A DNA stretch of 64,000 nt from Mariniflexile sp. TRM1-10 (GCF_003425985.1 NZ_CP022985.1:99501-163500), one strand, 5' to 3'; counted from the first letter of the stretch, positions 1-7,886 are shown. The notes: a model not told the origin generated them from the letters alone. Numbers and translations are program-made.

Positions 1-133
1 GAGGGTTTGGGCAAAATACCACAACGTTGGCGCCTCGCACATCTTTATACTTTTCAATAGTTATGTTTTTGCCTTTATAGTTAAATTGTTTACCAACTAT
101 GTTATCTAACTTCTGTTTTAATTCTGGACTCAT
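1..133 (-). CDS. Partial hypothetical phage-element protein (N-terminal 44 residues)
   Basis: The ATG at 131-133 opens a reading frame that runs out of the left edge, so only about 44 residues are visible. They begin MSPELKQKLDNIVGKQF and contain lysines, a GKNITI stretch and a VVFCPNP end. No family is recognised. Its ATG overlaps the stop of the HNH gene upstream by four bases (ATGA), the usual sign of translational coupling in this cluster. It is inferred to be the next gene of the same element operon. The C-terminus and true length are unknown. Confidence 0.6.
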   Translation of the reverse strand, partial: MSPELKQKLDNIVGKQFNYKGKNITIEKYKDVRGANVVVFCPNP

Positions 134-945
134 TTTGTTGCGTTTTTGTATTTGTTAATTTGTCTTGTTACAGCTCCTTTAAGCTGAACCAGTTCTACTA
201 TTTCTGGAGGGTAATTATGTATGGAATTGCGGCGCATAAGTTCGGCATCGCTTACGCGTTCTAAGTTTATTGGCTCGCAATTATGGGTGTCGCCGTCTTT
301 AAAAATAATGTTAAACCCTTTTTTTAGTTTTTTGCCTGTGGCTGCCTCCCAATTATATATGTGCTTATATACCAACTTTCTTTTCCCTGGAGGCTTTATC
401 ATTAAATATGACGTATTATTTCGATTATCATGTCTAACAACCTCAGAGCCGACCGGTAAAGTATTATGCGGACTATGGCCTGTTTTAAAACGCGTGGCTT
501 TTGTTCGGGCTATAGCTTCTTTGCTCATATATTCATGCTGTTTTTTGCCCTTGTTTTTTGGTTCTTGCCCTTGTCTGTACATCCCTTTTTCTTTCCTGGC
601 CTCTCGTAATTCTTTTGGAACTTCTAAGCCCATCGCTTTTAATCTTCCGGAGACGCCACAAAAACTCCTATCAAGTTTTTTGGCAATAGCTTTTACCGGC
701 ATTTGTAAATAATAGTTCTTAATAAACAGATCTTCTTCCTTTGTAAAGGTGGTTCTGCCTTTCAAAGCTTGAGATCTAAATTTTATTTGCTGTTCTTTAG
801 ACACGACAATACCATACGCTTTAAACACCCTTTTTACAACGGCAGTTGATACATTAAATCTTGCTGCCATTTTCTTTTCAGATAGCAAAAAGGCATTTTC
901 AATAAAGTATTGTTCCATTTCTGGCGTGCATTTTTTGATAGGCAT
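130..945 (-). CDS. HNH-type nuclease-like protein with N-terminal HTH segments
   Basis: About 271 residues from the ATG at 943-945 (MPIKK...). A longer start at 975 would run into the end of the small gene upstream, so the shorter one is preferred. The N-terminal half holds two helix-turn-helix-like segments (MAARFNVSTAVVKRVFKAYG, and a VKAIAKKLDRSFCGVSGRL stretch). The C-terminal part has the order of phage HNH proteins: YKHIYNWEAATGKKLKKGFN, then FKDGDTHNCEPINLE. The position that holds a catalytic His in classic HNH motifs reads Phe (IIFKDGD), so activity is uncertain; many Bacteroidetes phage relatives look similar. A role in phage DNA processing or regulation is inferred. Confidence 0.7.
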   Translation of the reverse strand: MPIKKCTPEMEQYFIENAFLLSEKKMAARFNVSTAVVKRVFKAYGIVVSKEQQIKFRSQALKGRTTFTKEEDLFIKNYYLQMPVKAIAKKLDRSFCGVSGRLKAMGLEVPKELREARKEKGMYRQGQEPKNKGKKQHEYMSKEAIARTKATRFKTGHSPHNTLPVGSEVVRHDNRNNTSYLMIKPPGKRKLVYKHIYNWEAATGKKLKKGFNIIFKDGDTHNCEPINLERVSDAELMRRNSIHNYPPEIVELVQLKGAVTRQINKYKNATK

Positions 946-956
946 AATTATTTGGA

Positions 957-1118
957 TTAAAATTTTTTTCCACACACCTTACATTCTTCAATCATATCGA
1001 AATGATCTTGGGGTACGCAAGGTTTAATGGCTTGCGACGGGGTGCATTCTATTGGATTTCCATCGTCTATAGTGAAACATTCGGTGTTACCCGATATTTT
1101 TAAGTATTTTATGGCCAT
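957..1118 (-). CDS. Small cysteine-containing hypothetical protein (53 aa)
   Basis: A short frame of 53 codons from the ATG at 1116-1118 to the TAA at 957-959. It encodes five Cys, including a C-terminal C-x2-C (ECKVCGKKF). It overlaps the end of the 101-aa gene upstream by about 32 bases and ends 11 bases before the chosen start of the HNH gene, which fits the tightly packed operon. The C-x2-C tail could bind a metal, but only one such pair is present. No function is assigned. Confidence 0.5.
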   Translation of the reverse strand: MAIKYLKISGNTECFTIDDGNPIECTPSQAIKPCVPQDHFDMIEECKVCGKKF

Positions 1119-1392
1119 AATTGTTAGCTTGTTTTAAATCTGTTTGTTGTAAATCGTACATTATCGAATCGCGCCAATCTGTTACCGGTACGTATACTTT
1201 TTTTGCTAAAAATAATTCCTGAAGCTTTACTGAATTTGTGTAGGCATCTATCATAAACACGCCTTCTATTTTATTGCTTTCTTCACAATGAACATAGTAA
1301 GGTTGGCCAATTCTTAAAAGCTTTGTTTTTATAACCAAATCGGCTTTTGTCGCAAGCCTAACCTGTACTTCAATTTTTATTATTTCTGCCAT
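1087..1392 (-). CDS. Hypothetical phage-element protein (101 aa)
   Basis: Begins MAEIIKIEVQVRL and is followed by alternating hydrophobic and charged residues, suggesting a small beta-rich fold. There is no signal peptide or membrane segment. It lies 32 bases downstream of the primase-helicase gene in the same direction, and its 3' end overlaps the 53-aa gene. I do not recognise the family. A link to element replication or regulation is suggested only by position. Confidence 0.55.
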   Translation of the reverse strand: MAEIIKIEVQVRLATKADLVIKTKLLRIGQPYYVHCEESNKIEGVFMIDAYTNSVKLQELFLAKKVYVPVTDWRDSIMYDLQQTDLKQANNYGHKILKNIG

Positions 1393-1424
1393 GGGATTAT
1401 TTATTTAAAAGTTCGAATTGATAA

Positions 1425-4400
1425 TTAAAAAAACTCTAGTTCAGGGTCATCATCATTTTTTGCTTCAGTGTAACTATTAGCGTTTGCTACATTTACAGGC
1501 ACAGGCGGCTCATTCTCTGCAGAATAATCACGTTCGAGCTCTACGACATTTAAATTCTTCATCATGGTATAATTAAAAGCGTAACAGCTGCTACTGCCGT
1601 TCTGGAACTGCAGGCCTTTAATAGCTCCAAGAAAATAAGGTTTGCTCTTGAAATATCCTTTTAACGTGCTTTCGCCAATAGGCTCTTCATTTTTACGTTT
1701 GCTCACCGCTTCCACATAATCTTGATGCACCTTGTTTAATCGAAGAAATAGTATTTCATCAGCGTTTTTGTTGACGACTTCTTCGTAAACCGCTTCTCCT
1801 TCTTTTTTGCCCTGGTATATTTTGAAGTTGGTTTTTTTCTCAATTTTAAAATCGAAATCAATTTTAATAATGCGTCTATCTACCAGGTAACTTAAAGTTT
1901 GCCAGAATTTAGCAGTTCCTTCGGTTTCGCTTATCATACTGCTAGATTCTTGAATAGCCTCAATACAATGATTATAAAAGGCTTTCCACGTAAACGGAAA
2001 TGAAAATTTGCTGAACATAATTTTTACAGGTGCCATAATAGCTATAAAGTTGTTAAGCATTCTCTCCATATATTCATCCTTTCCGAAGCGTTCTAGCAAT
2101 GATTTATTCAATTCATTTATCGTCGGTGTTAATTCCTTTTGAATGGATTCCCGGTACTTTAAAATATCGATCATCATGCCTGTTAATCCTTCGCGCTCGT
2201 ATTGCTTCAATTGGGCATAGGACAGCTTTTCTTCAACGGAATAAACGCGTTCCATAAAGTGCTCGGTAATAGATCTAGACGACAATGAATTATCATCACG
2301 TACCGACATATATTGTGAAAGTATTATGCAAGCCGATTTTATTCGGTCTAACTTGGTTTTTTTATCGCCAGAAGCCACCCCAGTTTCACGCGCTCTATCG
2401 TCGTAAGCTTGCTTTAAAACTTGGAATTTTATTTCGTGAATATTACTATCATGATACTCTTCCAAGGCAATGACTATGTTTGATATTCGACTTACACGCC
2501 TAAAAAAACCAACAATACTTCCAGAGTTCAAGTCGAATCCTTTCTGTCCGATGGTGAAAATATTGGTAAGCGATTCTGAAAAAGTAGTTTTACCCGATTG
2601 CTTTTGACCTGTTAAAAATAGATGTGGAAAGAACCCATATTGATCAACCACAATGTCTCTAAAAACCGCTGCAATACTAAAAGCAATACCGGTATATGCT
2701 TTTTTGCCGTAGATTTTAACCATTAAGTCCATCCACTGATTGAAATTTATCGGCGATTCTTTATAAACAAAGCTTCTTACGCTTTCGAAACTATCATCAT
2801 CATCACGATTTCCTAAGTTTACTTTAGAGCATGATGGCGAATAGAACAGATCTATTTTATCGCCTTCCTTGTTAAACTCCTGGTCCTTTACCTGTACAAT
2901 GCCGTAATCGTCAACTTCTCTAAATTCATCTTTTAAAACCACCCCGTTTGCGAATGCAAAAAAACCTTCAGGCTGTTGGCCAAGCGTAGTAAATTCATAG
3001 GCCTTATCGAAGCTGTACAATAATCGGTTTCTGTACTGTTTAAAATTTAATGCACTTACCGAAGCTTCGAAAGTGAAGTTGTAACGGTCTACTATCTTCT
3101 CCTGGAACAAAGTGTAGCTGGAAATTTCTTTGTTAGTGAAATCGACCACCCCCGTTTCGTTAATATTATTTGTAAATTCTATAATACGTTTCCCTTCGTC
3201 TTTACTTGAGATAATATGAAATAGTGGTTTGGTGATGAAGTTTGATCCTTTAAAAAAGATATCGTTTGATGATTTAAAATAGATGGCCTTTTCTAATTCT
3301 GAATAAACAAACCCGTCTTTTTTGAACTGCTGAAGGTCGCCATCTGAAGGAAATCCACGGCTTTGCATTTGCATGAGTTCCTGGTCTAAACTTAAGCGCT
3401 CACGTTTTTCGTGCGTTTCCTGCAGGTTGCTAAACAAGGTTACTTTAGTGGTTAAATCCTTTGCCGAAATTTTTAATTTTTTGCCACACTCTTTTATGTA
3501 TTCTTTCCTTTTTATAGGGTCGGAGATATGCAATAAACTTCTGCAGATAGATTCGGCAGCTGCCGAAATATCATCGGGCGTTTCGCATAGGTCACGTACT
3601 TTGGCACTTTTCCACAGCAAAGCATCGAGCGTGTTATTGGAAATGTATTCCTGCAGCTTTGGATATTGCCGTGCGATACTATCAGGATCTTCACCTTCTG
3701 CAAGTTCCACGACCGAAACACGGAAACCACAGGACAATAGTAAATCCATATCTCGATAGCAAGCTTCCAGTCCTGCTTTATCGCCGTCCCGGACAATAAC
3801 TATGTGATTGCACAAACGTTTTAGGATTTTGCATTGCTGAATATCTAAAGCGGTACCACATGTCGCAACGGTGTTTTCTAAATTTCTATTATGAAACGCC
3901 ATCACGTCGGTATAGCCTTCAACCAGGTAGGTGCGATTCGATTTTATAATAGCTGCTGTGCTTTGGTGCAGGCCATATAGTACTTTTGATTTATTGTAAA
4001 GTGGGGTTTCGGGAGAATTTAAATACTTCGGGAATTGTTTAACGCTTTCGTCGTTGCTTTTGCGTCCACCAAAACCAATGACCCGCCCTTGCGAATTTTG
4101 AATAGGGAAAATAATCCTATCTATAAAATAATCGAAATACTTTGGCGGATTATGGGAAATTAAGCCCAAAGTAACCGCTTCATCTACTTTGGCTTTTTCC
4201 TTAAAGCGTTTGTTAAGTTGGTGGAAATCGGGCGACGCATAACCTATACCAAATTTGGTAATAATTTCATCACTAAATTTTCTATTCTCCAGGTTTTGTT
4301 TTGCCCAATGAGTGACCGGCAAGTCATTAAAGTTCTTTAAAAATACTTTGTTTGCCCACTCTACCATTTTCTTGTAGGTTTCAAACGTGGTGTTTTCTTC

Positions 4401-4715
4401 CTGTTGTTCGGGCGTTAAGGCTTCCTCTATTAAGGTAATGTTAGCAATATCAGCTACTTTTTTTATGGCTATAATCCATTCTACACCTTCTTTTTGCATG
4501 ATGTAGCTCACAGGACCAAAACCACCATTACCGGTACTGAAGCATTTCCATATATTTTTAGCTGGAGACACAACAAATGATGGCGTTCTGTCTTCAGGAT
4601 TAAAAGGGGACTTACCTTTAAAGTTTCCTCCGGCTTTTTTAAGGTCCCAAATTTTAGGGATTATTTCATCTACTTTAATTTCTAGTACGCGGTCTATACT
4701 TTCTGATGTAATCAT
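1425..4715 (-). CDS. Giant primase-helicase: DnaG-type N-terminus, Toprim, P-loop ATPase
   Basis: 1096 residues. Residues ~1-90 match the DnaG CHC2 zinc-ribbon domain (PFNPEDRTPSFVVSP, then WKCFSTGNGG), but three of the four metal-ligand positions are changed (S36, N39, T61; only C58 remains). A DnaG core follows, with a Toprim domain: EGYTD at ~266-270, RDGDKAG at ~309-315, GEDPDS at ~341. The C-terminal half has a Walker A motif (LFLTGQKQSGKTT, ~residue 700) and an acidic Walker B-like NIVIALEEYH. Such fused primase-helicases start replication in phages and mobile elements. It begins directly after the stop of the preceding gene (TAA then ATG). The helicase superfamily cannot be fixed by eye. 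Confidence 0.85.
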   Translation of the reverse strand: MITSESIDRVLEIKVDEIIPKIWDLKKAGGNFKGKSPFNPEDRTPSFVVSPAKNIWKCFSTGNGGFGPVSYIMQKEGVEWIIAIKKVADIANITLIEEALTPEQQEENTTFETYKKMVEWANKVFLKNFNDLPVTHWAKQNLENRKFSDEIITKFGIGYASPDFHQLNKRFKEKAKVDEAVTLGLISHNPPKYFDYFIDRIIFPIQNSQGRVIGFGGRKSNDESVKQFPKYLNSPETPLYNKSKVLYGLHQSTAAIIKSNRTYLVEGYTDVMAFHNRNLENTVATCGTALDIQQCKILKRLCNHIVIVRDGDKAGLEACYRDMDLLLSCGFRVSVVELAEGEDPDSIARQYPKLQEYISNNTLDALLWKSAKVRDLCETPDDISAAAESICRSLLHISDPIKRKEYIKECGKKLKISAKDLTTKVTLFSNLQETHEKRERLSLDQELMQMQSRGFPSDGDLQQFKKDGFVYSELEKAIYFKSSNDIFFKGSNFITKPLFHIISSKDEGKRIIEFTNNINETGVVDFTNKEISSYTLFQEKIVDRYNFTFEASVSALNFKQYRNRLLYSFDKAYEFTTLGQQPEGFFAFANGVVLKDEFREVDDYGIVQVKDQEFNKEGDKIDLFYSPSCSKVNLGNRDDDDSFESVRSFVYKESPINFNQWMDLMVKIYGKKAYTGIAFSIAAVFRDIVVDQYGFFPHLFLTGQKQSGKTTFSESLTNIFTIGQKGFDLNSGSIVGFFRRVSRISNIVIALEEYHDSNIHEIKFQVLKQAYDDRARETGVASGDKKTKLDRIKSACIILSQYMSVRDDNSLSSRSITEHFMERVYSVEEKLSYAQLKQYEREGLTGMMIDILKYRESIQKELTPTINELNKSLLERFGKDEYMERMLNNFIAIMAPVKIMFSKFSFPFTWKAFYNHCIEAIQESSSMISETEGTAKFWQTLSYLVDRRIIKIDFDFKIEKKTNFKIYQGKKEGEAVYEEVVNKNADEILFLRLNKVHQDYVEAVSKRKNEEPIGESTLKGYFKSKPYFLGAIKGLQFQNGSSSCYAFNYTMMKNLNVVELERDYSAENEPPVPVNVANANSYTEAKNDDDPELEFF

Positions 4716-4976
4716 TTAATTGGTGGCAGTTATTGATTGATTGATTTTTTTTTCTAATGTGCTGATATCGGACTTGATTTTATTAAGATGCTTTTGGGTG
4801 TTTTGCTGATGGATTTTTTGTTTTAGCTGATCAAGCCGCAAAGGATTTTTTTCTGACCATTCTAGATGCATGAAAGCAATTTCTAAATCGGCTTTTCTTC
4901 TATCTAATTGTTCCTGAAGCGGCCGCTCGTTTCCATCCTTGTCGAACTTCCAAATCATTTCGGGTTTCTGGTTCAT
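4716..4976 (-). CDS. Small coiled-coil hypothetical protein (86 aa)
   Basis: A charged, helical protein. MNQKPEMIWKFDKDG leads into a long heptad-like stretch rich in Leu, Lys and Gln (QLDRRKADLEIAFMHLEW, DQLKQKI, KIKSDISTLEKKI). Its stop touches the start of the primase-helicase and its 5' end overlaps the next upstream gene by 77 bases. It is probably translated with the primase. A role as a replication accessory factor is only inferred from position. Confidence 0.55.
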   Translation of the reverse strand: MNQKPEMIWKFDKDGNERPLQEQLDRRKADLEIAFMHLEWSEKNPLRLDQLKQKIHQQNTQKHLNKIKSDISTLEKKINQSITATN

Positions 4977-5124
4977 TTTTTTTATTTTCTAAACATTCCA
5001 ACTCTATTTCGTTACATTTTAAAAGCTTTTGTTTTTCTTCCGGAGAAAACATATCACTAGTTTCTATCTGCAGTATCCGACTTTTGACGGCGTTTATTTT
5101 AGATTGGATTGGTGTCATTCGCAT
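4900..5124 (-). CDS. Small helical hypothetical protein (74 aa)
   Basis: MRMTPIQSKINAVKSRILQI starts an amphipathic helical N-terminus with a FSPEEKQKLLKCNEIELECL segment. The last ~25 residues are encoded by bases shared with the 86-aa gene in another frame and are compositionally odd (WKRAAASGTIR), as expected for overprinting. The start lies three bases after the stop of the upstream gene. It is probably real given the spacing, but the long overlap leaves a frameshifted or spurious 3' end possible. Confidence 0.45.
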   Translation of the reverse strand: MRMTPIQSKINAVKSRILQIETSDMFSPEEKQKLLKCNEIELECLENKKNEPETRNDLEVRQGWKRAAASGTIR

Positions 5125-5127
5125 AAA

Positions 5128-5511
5128 TTAATTAGATAACGATACGTTCTTAATGGCCATAAATTCTATCCATTCTTCATAATATATTTCTCCAAATAAT
5201 GGTGTATAATCATATTTTAAACAAGCATTTTTTATAAGCTCTTTATTTTCTATCCTAATTGGAAATCCGTTATTATCAATTTTTTTATAACCATTTTCTA
5301 ACTTGTGAAATATCCTTCCGAATTCAACACCATGAGAAAAATTGTTATTTTCTTCGGTAAATTTTAATATTAGTTTCATTCTTAATTGATAAGCATTAAA
5401 AAAACTATAATCAGCATGAGCTTTAAAGCTGCAGCTGTAATAATCCAAAACTTGTAGGTGTAAAGCAGTTTCATTTGTATAATTTCGAGTAAACCAAATC
5501 CCATTTTTCAA
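5128..5511 (-). CDS. Hypothetical phage-element protein (127 aa)
   Basis: Rich in Tyr, Phe and Asn, with no signal peptide and no recognised motif. The start MKNGIWFTRNYTNET lies inside the 3' end of the upstream gene (41-base overlap). The AT-rich codon use differs slightly from the more balanced primase gene, which may mark it as an accessory cargo gene of the element. Function unknown. Confidence 0.5.
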   Translation of the reverse strand: MKNGIWFTRNYTNETALHLQVLDYYSCSFKAHADYSFFNAYQLRMKLILKFTEENNNFSHGVEFGRIFHKLENGYKKIDNNGFPIRIENKELIKNACLKYDYTPLFGEIYYEEWIEFMAIKNVSLSN

Positions 5512-5794
5512 GCTGACTGGAATTAACTACTATTAGATTTTTTACATGTTCTTTATGAGTTTCTGGAGCTCTATATTTTTCTGAATATTCTAAACGCTTT
5601 TGCAAATCACTGGACTCGTTCTCAAGCCCTCTAATTTTTGATTCAACAAAAAATCTAGACGGTTGGGTTTTATTCACAAAAAGTTCTAAATCTCTAGTAG
5701 AAGAATCAGGATTCATAATGATTTCATTCCATTCAAAAATTTGATTTTCAGTTAGGATACTTTGATATTTTAAAACTTGTTCTCTATAATCCAT
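5471..5794 (-). CDS. Hypothetical coiled-coil-like protein (107 aa)
   Basis: MDYREQVLKYQSILTENQIF opens a largely helical charged protein with a probable short coiled coil in the middle (ESKIRGLENESSDLQKRLEY). It overlaps the downstream 127-aa gene by 41 bases, so the two may form a translationally coupled pair. No family recognised. Confidence 0.5.
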   Translation of the reverse strand: MDYREQVLKYQSILTENQIFEWNEIIMNPDSSTRDLELFVNKTQPSRFFVESKIRGLENESSDLQKRLEYSEKYRAPETHKEHVKNLIVVNSSQLEKWDLVYSKLYK

Positions 5795-5805
5795 ATGGTA
5801 AATTT

Positions 5806-6297
5806 TTAAAATGTAAATCCAACTTTAATCAAGCCGCTTAAACGCCAGTAGTCTTTAATGTCGGGATCTTCCTCTTTGCCATCGGTTCTAAGATCATAGC
5901 TAAAGCCGCCACCAATACAAAACCCGTCATTATATCCGTTGAAGTAAAAATCTAAACCTGTTTCCAAACCAACCGTTGGATGCCAAGCCTCTCTGCGTAT
6001 AAAGCCTAGCTTTAAACCTTGGTAGGTCCTAAACGAATCCATACCAAAATGTTGATTAAAACCTAAAGGGGTTCCGGTAACTTCTATGTATTGTTTACCT
6101 CGTAGGTCTGGAAAGACAAAAGCCTGTGCTTTAAAGTAATAAACCGTCATTTGGTACTCGATACCAAACCCGATGTTAAAGCCATCTTTATAAGTGGCCA
6201 CAGGATCGGTGTAACTGTATAAAGCAAAACGTTTGTCTTGTGCGTTTGCTAATAATGCCATTAAGAACATTAGTAAGATGATGATGTATTTTTTCAT
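5806..6297 (-). CDS. Exported beta-barrel-like outer-membrane protein carried by the element
   Basis: The ATG at 6295-6297 is chosen because it starts a clean signal peptide (MKKYIIILLMFLMALLANAQ, cleavage after NAQ); a start 15 bases upstream adds a poor N-terminus. The ~163-residue product has alternating aromatic/glycine strands (GFNIGFGIEYQM, GLKLGFI, FCIGGGFSYDL) and ends in phenylalanine (LIKVGFTF), typical of a small outer-membrane barrel. It sits among cytoplasmic early genes of the element, so a surface-altering or superinfection-excluding role is an attractive inference without direct proof. Confidence 0.65.
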   Translation of the reverse strand: MKKYIIILLMFLMALLANAQDKRFALYSYTDPVATYKDGFNIGFGIEYQMTVYYFKAQAFVFPDLRGKQYIEVTGTPLGFNQHFGMDSFRTYQGLKLGFIRREAWHPTVGLETGLDFYFNGYNDGFCIGGGFSYDLRTDGKEEDPDIKDYWRLSGLIKVGFTF

Positions 6298-6301
6298 AAT
6301 T

Positions 6302-6484
6302 TTAAGCGTCAATTATTATTCTAATTCGTTTGTGGGCTAGCAGCTCGAAGAATCTGATATCTAAAATTTCATAATCCTCATGGAGCGTTACCAATGCATG
6401 GCCTGCTTTTTTTAGTTCGTCAATGCTCTTGCACTGGTGTACTATCTTTGCTATTTCTAAATTGCTGTAATATCCTTTTAGCAT
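6302..6484 (-). CDS. Small hypothetical protein (60 aa)
   Basis: MLKGYYSNLEIAKIVHQCK begins a short helical protein with no transmembrane segment. It ends just before the barrel-protein gene and starts 11 bases downstream of a hairpin (6495-6523) that is repeated upstream of the next small gene. Function unknown; the shared leader suggests shared control. Confidence 0.5.
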   Translation of the reverse strand: MLKGYYSNLEIAKIVHQCKSIDELKKAGHALVTLHEDYEILDIRFFELLAHKRIRIIIDA

Positions 6485-6494
6485 GATTTGTGGT

Positions 6495-6523
6495 TTTTAA
6501 AAACCGCCACCTAAGCAGCGGTT
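6495..6523 (-). promoter_or_regulatory. Terminator-like hairpin, copy 1 (leader of the 60-aa gene)
   Basis: Read on the minus strand, an AACCGC/GCGGTT stem with a 10-base loop is followed by a T-rich run, the form of an intrinsic terminator or attenuator. The same 29 bases occur exactly at 6848-6876, again just upstream of a small gene. Two identical copies inside one operon point to repeated cis-regulation, not a single end-of-operon terminator. Confidence 0.55.
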
Positions 6524-6542
6524 TATCTATCAATCACTCCAA

Positions 6543-6572
6543 CAACACTTATTTGTGAGAGACTAAGTGTTG
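6543..6572. promoter_or_regulatory. Inverted repeat between two small element genes
   Basis: CAACACTTA and TAAGTGTTG form a perfect 9-base inverted repeat separated by 12 bases, just past the stop of the 79-aa gene. There is no T-run, so it is less terminator-like than its neighbour at 6495. It could be an operator or an RNA-stability hairpin. Confidence 0.4.
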
Positions 6573-6580
6573 TGATGTCT

Positions 6581-6820
6581 TTACCAAAAACAAATAACTA
6601 TACCTGTTCCAGATCGCTTCATTATCATACTTACAGAAACCTCTTTAGCTAATCCGGCTAAAGCAATGATTTGATGTTCGTTCAAAGGGTCTTTTACAAT
6701 GGTTTTCAATCCATCATAAGCACCATCTGCGTATGGTTTTCCTTCTTTTTTTGTTTCAGTTCCGAAGATTTCTTTAAAACCTTCTTCAATTTTTGCGTGG
6801 TGTTTTTTGTTTACTGCCAT
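6581..6820 (-). CDS. Small hypothetical protein (79 aa)
   Basis: MAVNKKHHAKIEEGFKEIFG starts a basic, mostly helical protein. The last ~12 residues (KRSGTGIVICFW) are unlike the rest. It is preceded 28 bases upstream by the second copy of the terminator-like hairpin. Function unknown. Confidence 0.5.
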   Translation of the reverse strand: MAVNKKHHAKIEEGFKEIFGTETKKEGKPYADGAYDGLKTIVKDPLNEHQIIALAGLAKEVSVSMIMKRSGTGIVICFW

Positions 6821-6847
6821 GTTTATATAATTTTTTTGTTAAACTCG

Positions 6848-6876
6848 TTTTAAAAACCGCCACCTAAGCAGCGGTT
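6848..6876 (-). promoter_or_regulatory. Terminator-like hairpin, copy 2 (leader of the 79-aa gene)
   Basis: Exact 29-base copy of 6495-6523: an AACCGC/GCGGTT stem followed on the minus strand by a T-rich run. It lies between the LuxR-like gene and the 79-aa gene. The identical pair could attenuate both downstream genes or be bound by one element-encoded factor. Confidence 0.55.
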
Positions 6877-6934
6877 ACCAACTAAAGTACTTCCTATGAA
6901 GTATTTGATTAAAAGAACGCCAGTAGGCTCGCAC

Positions 6935-7501
6935 CTAAAGCAGATTAAGCTCCACGGCTATTAATACCGCTTCTTGCTTTGTTTGTATGTTTAGTTTTTT
7001 ATATAGCCCCTTCTTGAATAGATTGAAAGTACCCATGCACATTTTAAGCTTATCGGCCAATGCATCGTTGGTTAAATTGGTAGCCAATAGTTTGATCAAC
7101 TTTATTTCTTTTGGCATCAGCTCGTTGTTTTTATATTCCAAATTTTTGCACACAACGCCTTCACCTTTGCAAACGCCGCGTAATGGGCAATCCCAATATT
7201 CACCTTTCTGTAGTTGTAAATCTTCGATGTCTGGATTGAAGTCTAGGCCACCAAAACGGCAGCGTACAAATTTTTCTAAGCGTTTCATTTCAGAATCGGG
7301 ATGCCAATCCTTTAAAATAGTATCTACCTCATTTTCTTTGTCCAAAGCATCACGAAGTATCAGCAGTGTGCCGAATGGCAAATCGTAGAAATCTTGTAGT
7401 TTACCGTTTGTGAACGCTTTCACTTGATCATTGAGGATGAAAAACTCAACTGACGAATTATTTAATCCTGGATAAATTCTTGTAGTGGTTGGTGTGGTCA
7501 T
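6935..7501 (-). CDS. LuxR/GerE-type HTH regulator with a four-cysteine centre
   Basis: 188 residues. The C-terminus (~128-185: MPKEIKLIKLLATNLTNDAL, then KLKMCMGTFNLFKKGLYKKL and an EAVLIAVELNLL end) matches a LuxR/GerE helix-turn-helix. The centre has C81, C105, C111 and C118 (YWDCPLRGVCKGEGVVC), which may bind zinc or an iron-sulfur cluster. Second gene of the minus-strand element operon, after the Cro-like gene, so probably an early regulator. The family is clear for the HTH only; the N-terminus is unassigned. Confidence 0.7.
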   Translation of the reverse strand: MTTPTTTRIYPGLNNSSVEFFILNDQVKAFTNGKLQDFYDLPFGTLLILRDALDKENEVDTILKDWHPDSEMKRLEKFVRCRFGGLDFNPDIEDLQLQKGEYWDCPLRGVCKGEGVVCKNLEYKNNELMPKEIKLIKLLATNLTNDALADKLKMCMGTFNLFKKGLYKKLNIQTKQEAVLIAVELNLL

Positions 7502-7512
7502 AATTTTTTTTG

Positions 7513-7794
7513 TTATTCTGCTTTTTGCAGATTTTTTTTAAGTTGTTGCGAAATCATTTTATGTTCTTTGGCGACTTCAATGATGGCATTAAACACTGCG
7601 ATGTTTTTATTTGTGCCACACTTAACATTTCGCACCATAGAAGAAGAAACCTTTTGATTATTCTCCTGAAGCTTCTCAATAACCAATGCGGTGTACTCCT
7701 TTGGCAAGTGGTTTTCTATCAAATCTTGTAGAACCTCTTGTTCTTTATGCGATTGCACATTGTAAAGTGTTGTTAATTTGTTTAAATTTGTCAT
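7513..7794 (-). CDS. Cro-like small HTH regulator (93 aa)
   Basis: The start at 7792-7794 (MTNLNKLTTLYNV) lies about 14 bases from the predicted transcription start and is preferred over an upstream start at 7827 that would cover the promoter. The C-terminal half (ALVIEKLQENNQKVSSSMVR, then GTNKNIAVFNAIIEVAKEHK) follows the helix-turn-helix layout of small Bacteroidetes phage regulators. First gene of the leftward operon and divergent from a CI-like repressor, so it probably plays the Cro role. Moderate certainty. Confidence 0.6.
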   Translation of the reverse strand: MTNLNKLTTLYNVQSHKEQEVLQDLIENHLPKEYTALVIEKLQENNQKVSSSMVRNVKCGTNKNIAVFNAIIEVAKEHKMISQQLKKNLQKAE

Positions 7795-7814
7795 GTGTTG
7801 TTTAAATGTGTTTA

Positions 7815-7848
7815 CAAATATATACAAATAAGTAAATAAAATTACAAA
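7815..7848 (-). promoter_or_regulatory. Bacteroidetes-type promoter of the leftward element operon
   Basis: On the minus strand TATATTTG (7815-7822) matches the Bacteroidetes -7 consensus TAnnTTTG, with TTTG (7845-7848) 22 bases upstream as a -33 candidate. It would give a leader of about 14 bases before the Cro-like ATG. It overlaps repeated operator-like sequence. Confidence 0.5.
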
Positions 7849-7865
7849 ATATTTACCAATAAGTA
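7823..7865. promoter_or_regulatory. Operator-like direct repeats in the lysogeny-switch region
   Basis: TACAAATAAGTA (7823-7834) and TACCAATAAGTA (7854-7865) are 12-base direct repeats with one mismatch, spaced 31 bp (three helical turns) apart. A further TACAAATA lies at 7813-7820. They sit between the two divergent regulators and over the leftward promoter, so they are the natural operators for the CI-like or Cro-like protein. Confidence 0.45.
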
Positions 7866-7886
7866 TAATTTATAATTATTCTAAAT

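Noticed and set aside
3512-3796. 94-residue ORF within the primase-helicase gene
   Set aside because: Shadow in a different frame of a well-supported coding sequence.
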